64,000 bases of DNA from positions 186,001-250,000 of the forward strand of contig FMBT01000298.1 of assembly GCA_900095095.1 (NCBI GenBank), written 5' to 3'. The stretch comes from Fragilariopsis cylindrus CCMP1102. Taxonomy: Eukaryota; Bacillariophyta; Bacillariophyceae; Bacillariales; Bacillariaceae. This document shows, piece after piece, positions 57,307-64,000 of the stretch (position 1 is its first letter; each line of letters begins with the position of its first letter). The position numbers and the translations under genes were made by a program. The notes beneath the pieces were generated by a model that was not told where the DNA came from, ran no database searches, and worked only from the letters and a program-made list of their open reading frames with translations.

Positions 57307-59279
57307 CTAAGCTTCTGCCTTCGATCTTCTTTCAGCCCGTCGTGCAAGCTTCCGGGCTCTCTTTAGGTCAGCAGGCGCCATCATTGATGGATCTTATAAG
57401 TCTTCGTAGGTGCATATGCAGGAGCTCTGGGTGCGTATGCAGAGCTCCAATGACAACAGGCGCCTTCTTCTCAATAGAGACAACAGGATCCTTCTTCTGA
57501 ATAGATTGTTCAATATGATCAGTAGTTGTAGGTTTCGATTGAAAACGCGCCTCATTCTTCCTTGCTTTAAGCTTTCTCGAATCTGTTCTCGTTCTCCTTG
57601 CATCAATTGACTTACGTTCGTCTTCTGCTCTTGATTCAGACTGCAGACTGACAGTGATTCGTTTACGCCTTCGATCGATCTCAACGACTCGAACTGTTGC
57701 TACCTTGTCACCTTCTTTGAACATGGTTTCAGGAGATTCAACAAAGTCATCACGAAGACGAGATACATGACAGAATGCATCTGAATGACAACCAATATCA
57801 AAGAACACTCCAAATGGCTTTACGTATACAACCTCTGCAGGGTAGCTCGAACCAAGAGTATAATCCGTTACGGGCTTCCGACCAACACAATACCGTGTCT
57901 TTCCCTTTTCGGTAGTATCATCAGAAGGATTATTATTATCACTTTTGACTTTTTCTATAGCTTCTGTTTCTTCTATTTTCTTGGCTGTATCCTGTTGACC
58001 TTTCCGTCCACGTCCACGTTGACGCTTTTGTGGTTCGTCATTATCATCGTCAGAATCAGAATCGTCAGAATCATCGTCATCAGAATCATCATCGTCCTCC
58101 TTTACAGAAACATTAGCATCAGCAGCCTCTATACATTCAGGAATAGATTTTGCTTCGATGTCCTGTTCGTTATCTGTGACTGTAGAAGCAACGATTTTCT
58201 CCTTTTCTGCTCCTTTTTTCGTACTTATTTCGTCGCCTTTCTTATCAGCAATATTTTCCTTCCGTTGAAGAGATTCGCCTGCGTCATTTTTCGTATCCTC
58301 ATTATCCGATTTAGTCTTTGCTTTGTCGTTATTGTTGATCGGTTTGATCTCTACCTTTTTGGTTGATTTGATTTCTGCCTTTTTGATCGGCTTGATATCT
58401 ACCTTTTTGGTTGGTTTGATTTCTGCCTTTTTGATCGGCTTGATCTCTACCTTTTTGGTCGGTTTGATTTCTGCCTTTTTGATAGGTGTGATCTCTGCAT
58501 TATATTTCTTGTTACCATCATTAGTAATTGTTTCCTTCTGTCTATGAGATTCGCCTACATCATCCTTCCTTTCCTCGTTTGAGCTATCATCGTCGCTGCT
58601 GCTATCGACCGACGAATCAGAATCAGAATCGTCATCTGATTTAGTTTCTCCTTTGCATCTATCATGTCGATATTGTCATCCTCATCATCATCGTTGGTCG
58701 ATTTGATCTCTGCGTTATTCTTGTTGTTACTATTACACCCGGTGTGTTCGGACCAACGACGGCCATAGTAGCATCTGCATCTTCAACATCGACTTTTTTC
58801 GTTCTTGCAAATACACCTGGTGTGTCGGGCCAACGACGAACATAGCATCTGCACCGTCATCATCGGCATCGATTCTTTGCCGTTTGCTGTTATTTCTAAT
58901 TATTTCCTTCTTGTATTTAAAATCCTGCATCTCCTTTTTAATTGTTTCTACTGCCTGATCATTTTCTTTAGAAGCCTGTTCTAATTTTCTCTTAAGATGT
59001 TTCGGTTTCTTTACTTTCTTCTTTGCAGGAGTAGCATTGTTAGACTTAGTATTACTTCTTGCCTTGTTATTGTTATTATTGTTCTGTCATACTTATTGAA
59101 TCGGTTTCCAGTGGTATTACGTCCGTTTTGTTGCCGGGTAGAACTATCTTTCCGATTCGGACTAGTATATTTATTATCCCACTATTCTTGCCTTGATTCT
59201 TTTCTGGAGTGGCGTCTTTGGTAGTCTCTGCCAAACGTTTCAGTCGTCGACGTTCTTTTGCTCCTTCACCTCCTGCCAT
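57307..59279 (-). CDS. S1-domain RNA-binding protein with acidic and KKAEIKP repeats (7 frame breaks)
   Basis: ATG at 59279. About 659 residues if seven one-base losses are allowed for, near 59179, 59082, 58825, 58733, 58646, 57446 and 57393; the frames run 2,0,1,2,0,1,2,0. The C-terminal part is a clear S1 domain (LGSSYPAEVVYVKPFGVFFD ... GCHSDAFCHVSRLRDDF ... EGDKVATVRVVEIDRRRKRITVSL). Upstream are long Asp/Ser stretches, a GRGRKGQ basic patch, a six-unit eight-residue repeat (consensus I/T-KKAEIKP) and a pair of VVGPNTPGV repeats. The end reads MMAPADLKRARKLARRAERR, similar to basic tails of ribosome-associated proteins. One break is proven internally: the first VVGP-TPGV copy lacks one A that its sister copy has. 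RNA binding in the nucleus or nucleolus is inferred from the S1 domain and basic/acidic layout. Confidence 0.7.
58341..58490. repeat. 24-bp minisatellite encoding KKAEIKP / KKVEIKP units
   Basis: About six 24-base units alternating AAGGCAGAAATC and AAGGTAGAGATC types (minus strand), all in frame inside the S1-domain gene. The higher-order period is 48 bases. Confidence 0.85.
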
Positions 59280-59834
59280 GGTGCTGCTGTGTGTGGTTGC
59301 GAGTTACGAAGCAACTTAGATAAATTGGTACTCGTATTGAGGTAGTACAAGTAGTAGTAAGCTTCTAGTAGGCTTCAAATTCTCACTTCAATTGTTGCGG
59401 TAGATCTAATAACAACTTTTAAATAACATCTACAGATTTTTTTCTGTTTCATCTGTTTTGATTTTTTTGGTTTTTATTTTTTGATTGGTGGTCGTCTGGC
59501 CGTCGTCCACCTTTTCAAGAGTTACAAAACACAATTTTCTCTTTGTTTTCCTTATTTGCTTCCCTTACTGCTTGTGTGCTTGATGCATCATTCGATTTCC
59601 TTTCCAAATTTTCTTCTTCTTCTTCATTATTCATGTGATCATGTGATCATAGTTTATAGTTTTTTGCTGCTTGTTGTATTTTCTTCAGTGTGATTCGCTC
59701 ATTGTCCTTGTTTTCCTTTTTTCAGTTCATTCTTTTTCATTCTTTTCTGTTTCAGGTAAAATTTCCTTTTGATTTGTGTCCCAATTAGGGCAATTTAGTA
59801 CCTTGTCAACAGCCACTATAGCCATGCAATACCT

Positions 59835-59874
<40 letters not shown>

Positions 59875-60430
59875 CTGCACAATACTATGCAACACATCAA
59901 AGAATTGCTTGTGATTTAAGGTGCCAAGTAGAGTGGCACACAAAAACTAATTAATTTCTGTTGTCTGGGATCAGAGCGTAAAGAGAAACAAGTGTGTGTT
60001 TATTCGATATTGTAATAGTACTACCGGTAGCTAGGACTACATTTTTCTCAAAAATAATTTTATCTATCAATATTATTCATTTTATACTATTGGAAATAAG
60101 TCTTTCTTTCTTTTCCTTTCCAATTAATTTTCTTTCTTAGCCCATCGAAAAACGTGTATAGATGGGGAGGCACTATTTAATTATATATATACATTTACAA
60201 ACACAATGGATAACATAAACATATGAAATCGAAATGAGATAAAAATAAATAACGGCATCACGGTCGGGATTAATAATAACCCCTGAAGTGAAGGATGACT
60301 TGTGAGGAAGTAGGCAGTTGTATGCGCGTCATCGTTATTTCTCTCTATTCGCCGCGAACAGATAGGACATTTACTATATAGAATATAGTATATAGAAGAC
60401 AGATGACATAAATCAATTTTTGCTGGGATT
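59280..60430. other. Intergenic, no gene seen
   Basis: About 1.15 kb, T-rich on the plus strand (59440-59760), with an AT microsatellite at 59837-59870. No supported gene. Confidence 0.6.
59837..59870. repeat. (AT)n microsatellite
   Basis: About 17 AT units in the intergenic region downstream of the PH-domain gene. Confidence 0.9.
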
Positions 60431-62196
60431 TTATGAGAGAAATCTCGCATCATTATCATCGTCGTCATCATCTTCAGCGGATACTTGATTAGTAGTTGTA
60501 GTATTTTGGTTCGTCGGTGCAGATTGGTTTATGGAGACAACACCAGTATTTAATAAATCACCGGTTATGACCGTGTTCTTCAGTGAATGATTTATTGATT
60601 TACTGGTACCTGTAGATGGTTCAGTATATGGTCCATTCGAATAGTCGGGATTCATAATAACCACCTGATTTGCTGCATCAGCCGCGCAACCTAATTTGCG
60701 AATACTTCTAGCCCATCGTAGAACCTTGCTTGCAATCTGATTGATCGACGTGTTAGCTTTCTGCCAACGAGCGATCGGCGTGGATGTTGATGAGGATAGG
60801 ATGTTCATGTCCTTGTAAGGATTGTTCTCGTCCATTCCACCCTCCCAAGAATGGAATTCATCATCTTCGACAGCGTGTGTTCGTTGTCGGTTAGCTACAA
60901 CAACTACACGAGGAGTATTACTGATATCGCTATCCAATAGGTCGACAGATTGGTTTGGACGATGATTATTTTGTAAGTCTTTGGGCATAACTAGTTTCAC
61001 ATTTCCTTCTTGCATACGTGCCTCCTTGACACGATTAAGTTATAACCCAGTCCTTCATGGCAGCTTTAGAATCTGCTCGCAAATGGTACGGTCTTTTGGA
61101 AATATTGATTGTGAAACAGCATCCCTTTTCATCTCCATGATCGATAACGATCGATCCAACCTTGGAAAGATCTAGCGACGCTAACTGTTTCGTTCGTTTG
61201 CTGGATTTGAAATAGGTCAAACATTCTCCATCGGTTTCAAACCATCGAGTTTGCCATTTACCGTTGCGGTTTAGCTTTTGTAGGTACCCGTAGATCAATA
61301 CTCCTGCTATAATATCTTCTTCGTCGGCTGAATCTTTTCGGTTTGTGCCAGTACCGACAGTACGATTGTTCATAGTCTTTCCGTGGAAAAAATAAAATGG
61401 ACAACAAGTGAGATAAAATAAAATATAAGAAGAGAGAGTTGAAAGAACGAGGAACGATGTGATTTATTATAAATCAAATTTGACACTGAATTTTTCGATT
61501 CCTTTTCGATTCTACAGGTATAATTATAAAGCACTTACTTTTGTCGCATTCTTAATCAATTTACCAAAAGTTGATGTCGCAGCGGTGTTGTTATCAGATC
61601 TAGTATACCCCGTCGACACACCACCAGTAGTACTGTAGTATGATCTCGTGTATGGCCGATGAGGATGGTTCCGTTATATCATCATCAGAAATTGGATCGC
61701 TTCTCTGACGGTTTTGTTGATAGGTATTGTTAAGCGCCTGTTGTTGCAGTTGTAATTGTAGTTGCTGCTGTTGTTGCTGCTGATGTTGTTGTCGATCCGC
61801 CAATACTTGCCATTCATCTTGTCGAATTCCTGCTAACAACAAATCCCCCTGCTGTTGCTGTCCACCGTATTGAGGCATAACATCTGCTCCCATCGTGTCG
61901 ATATTTACTATTTGTTGTTGACTAGTATTATTGCTACTGGTATTGTTGGTATTGGTATTATTAGTGTGTGCGGATGCTGGAGATAAACTCAGTGGTGTAA
62001 TGGCTGTACGTACGGGAGAATGAGGATGTGTTGTCCCAGGAGTTATAGCACTTTGAACGGATTGGTTGCTGCAACTGTCTACGTTGTGTGTGTTATAGGA
62101 TGTGGAAGGTTGGACAGAGATATTATCCACTACATGTAGTACTGCCGCCACATTGCTGTTGTCCGCTGGGGCTGTCGTTGTCGCTGCTGTTTCCAT
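60431..62196 (-). CDS. Poly-Q and PH-domain protein, two exons (about 4 frame breaks)
   Basis: ATG at 62196. Exon 1 is 62196-61539 and exon 2 is 61376-60431, with a 162-nt GT-AG intron, phase 0. About 535 residues. Exon 1 is low complexity (Thr, Asn, Gln runs, including a stretch of Q about 9 long and LQLQLQQQ). Exon 2 opens with a PH domain: AGVLIYGYLQKLNRNGKWQT, then RWFETDGECLTYFKSSK, and the final helix AAMKDWVITLNRVKEARMQ. That helix is read only by adding one T and one A at 61035-61038. Near the exon 1 end the frame moves by two further same-sign steps (about 61655-61700) to reach TFGKLIKNATK before the donor. PH domains bind phosphoinositides or proteins at membranes; the rest is disordered with an acidic end (EDDDDDDNDARFLS). 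Confidence 0.7.
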
Positions 62197-64000
62197 AATT
62201 TAAGAGGGAAAAAAATACAAATTGGAAGAAACCGATTTTTCACGTCACGGTAGAATACGTAGGCAAAGTGGTGTCCGTTTTTTCTTCGTTTTTTTTTTTA
62301 GTTTCAAAAATACCCGCTTCTCCACTGGCTTAATGTCAGTTTCGTTCTACTAGTAGTACGAATGAAAGTTTTACTACTGTATTATTTTATTCAGATCAAC
62401 AACTCCCCACAGATCGATTTCCAGTCATGTACAGGGTACTCCTCTCTGCGGGCCTAGGGTAGGAACTAGTAGTATTTGATGATAGTATAACGAAGTCCTT
62501 GTTTGTATTGACAATACAAATGAGATTTTTTGGTCTTAAGTGTAGGTGATATGGATTGCTACCTTAATTTAGTATCAAAAAGTTCAATAGAATTCTCTTT
62601 TAAATAATGTACCTCAATCAATCAAGTCGTTTTGTGTGTTTGAGTGTTTTCTTTACGTGAGAGTTTCAAACAAGAGCAACGACGTTGATACTCTAGCTAC
62701 AACAGACAGTAATAATACGCGCGCTACATTTTTTCCTGACTGCATTTTTTTGTCACTGTACAGAGCCACCAATCAAATCGCTGAACTGGTAAAATGGCGC
62801 AGTTTATTAACGTACATTATTAAATGCGAGTTAAATTGCTATTTTTTGTACACGCTCGCCAGCAACAAAAATATATTATATCCATGACTGGTCACTCCGC
62901 TTTAATTAAATCGTGTTCTTGAACTATGATATTTTACAGGTGAGAGAGTCAGTCTGTACCAACATGAATGCAGGATGAATGTAGATTTTTATTACTATTA
63001 GTCTATTAGATTGAACAATAAGCAGCAGCATTTGCTTGTGACAACTTTTAGTTAATTTCTTTTGATGGCTATTGTTTCCTGTGTTAATATATCTTGTAGA
63101 TGAACCAGGTTCCCTTATCACTCTATTTTTATTTCTTCATTTTGTTTTTGTTTTTGTTGTGATGATGATGATGATGTCTTATTGTGCCCCACCATTGTAG
63201 TAATGTGTATGGTCTAATCACAGCGTCCTTTTTATTTTGTTTCAATTCTTGCATGTATCTAACTTTTGGACCAGATTTTATGGAAGACAAACATACTATA
63301 TAATATATACATGACATGATGTGAGGTGCAGTACAACATACATTCAATGCAACAAAACAATTATTAGTAATACCTGATGGTGCACCAATCTGGGTATGCA
63401 TAGTAATGGAAGGGGATGATCTGATAACACTGGTGGAGGGGCGGAAATATCTGATAAAAGGCATCTTTATTATTATTACATCCACATGCACACTCTCACA
63501 TTTCATTATTTATTCTAAGACATAATAACATGGATGGTGGTATCACATTGTTGGTATTCTTGGTTGTTGAATAGTAGCTTGAAACAATATCAATCTTGTT
63601 ACCAATAATCAATTCCATTATTCTTGCTCCCCTCTCGATATTCCCATGCTATTTTCTGGCATGGTATGGTTTCATAGGAAGGAAAAATGGTATTACAGAG
63701 TGTAAGTCATTGTGGGGATTTGATGGCATCATAAAGTCACAGTAAGATTTCCTTCAGCATATAAGAAGTCCACTGATTAGTTACTCAAGCAAGTGCTTAC
63801 ACCTTACGTGTAATTCTGACACAAATCTGCCCTAATTTAAAAGTCACACAAAAAAGATACACACAAAAACATCACACCATCATCACCATCACCATTCATC
63901 ATACTCCCTCATACATATACATTCATTGTAGAGTCGGCACAAATTTTTTAGATAGAACACCTCCACTCAGTTTTCTTCTCTGAGTTAGGTGCTTTCACAG
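62197..64000. other. Right-hand end of window, no gene supported
   Basis: About 1.8 kb. The 125-codon ORF at 63129-63506 (minus) ends in a translated CAT/CAA-type repeat and has no recognisable domain. A second short ORF at 62636-62887 also lacks features. The start of this stretch is the upstream region of the PH gene. Confidence 0.5.

Noticed and set aside
57785-58547. Long plus-strand ORFs with hydrophobic repeats (for example LISAFLIGLIST) opposite the S1 gene
   Set aside because: They are the antisense of the KKAEIKP minisatellite and acidic stretches; the minus strand has the real S1 domain.
13600-59200. Programmed ribosomal -1 frameshifting as the main explanation of the frame breaks
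   Set aside because: Most sites do not have a proper X XXY YYZ slippery heptamer, and one lies in an HDAC loop that needs no recoding in any known relative.
63129-63506. 125-codon minus-strand ORF near the right end
   Set aside because: Ends in translated trinucleotide repeat (poly-His, Asn-Lys), no domain, no splice context; could at most be a fragment of a gene beyond the window.
1-64000. CRISPR arrays, insertion sequences, transposases or viral genes
   Set aside because: None seen on either strand; the repeats present are microsatellites, minisatellites and one short tandem duplication.

Overview
This is a 64 kb stretch of an AT-rich eukaryotic nuclear genome, most likely from a diatom or a close stramenopile. 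The evidence is a set of short GT-AG introns (about 63 to 263 nt), a violaxanthin de-epoxidase-related protein and a helicase that both start with a signal peptide followed by an A/S-F plastid-type motif, a Cys-rich 7TM receptor, and a single-pass membrane protein with a conserved-looking GDMQ...DDDPELI tail. I also see core eukaryotic genes (AP-3 mu, RNase H2A, EXO84, DRE2, MMS19, class I HDAC). I cannot name the species.

Layout. 0-9.7 kb: 3' part of a type II membrane glycosyltransferase-like gene, a C2-like protein, AP-3 mu, a five-exon RNase H2 catalytic subunit, and a small two-exon mitochondrial-type protein. 10-19.7 kb: VDE-related protein, a 7TM receptor, a Kir-type K+ channel and a HAD phosphatase. 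20.9-24.5 kb: two convergent members of the same C2-like family as the 2.9 kb gene. 25.3-36.7 kb: proline-rich coiled-coil protein, SEN1/IGHMBP2-type helicase, EXO84, small membrane protein. 37.9-51.3 kb: DRE2, an unknown 710-residue protein, a tandem AAA+ ATPase, MMS19 (ending 17 bp from the ATPase) and another unknown. 51.3-55.3 kb holds no gene I can support. 55.3-62.2 kb: class I histone deacetylase, an S1-domain protein with acidic and KKAEIKP repeats, and a poly-Q/PH-domain protein. The last 1.8 kb shows nothing convincing.

The most striking feature of the window as a whole is a set of about 29 frame breaks in nine genes. All have the same polarity (one base missing, mostly in a short mononucleotide run). 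They are densely clustered in some genes (C2-like copy B, 7TM receptor, K+ channel, S1 protein) and absent from many long genes. One lies in the invariant GGGGYT loop of the histone deacetylase, so I read most of them as consensus base-calling deletions and annotate the genes as intact CDSs, not pseudogenes. Every affected gene needs its introns and its shifts accounted for before the protein makes sense.

Functional links: DRE2 and MMS19 both act in cytosolic iron-sulfur protein assembly; AP-3 mu and EXO84 both act in membrane traffic; the K+ channel, 7TM receptor and PH protein are signalling or membrane components. No operon-like logic is expected or seen.
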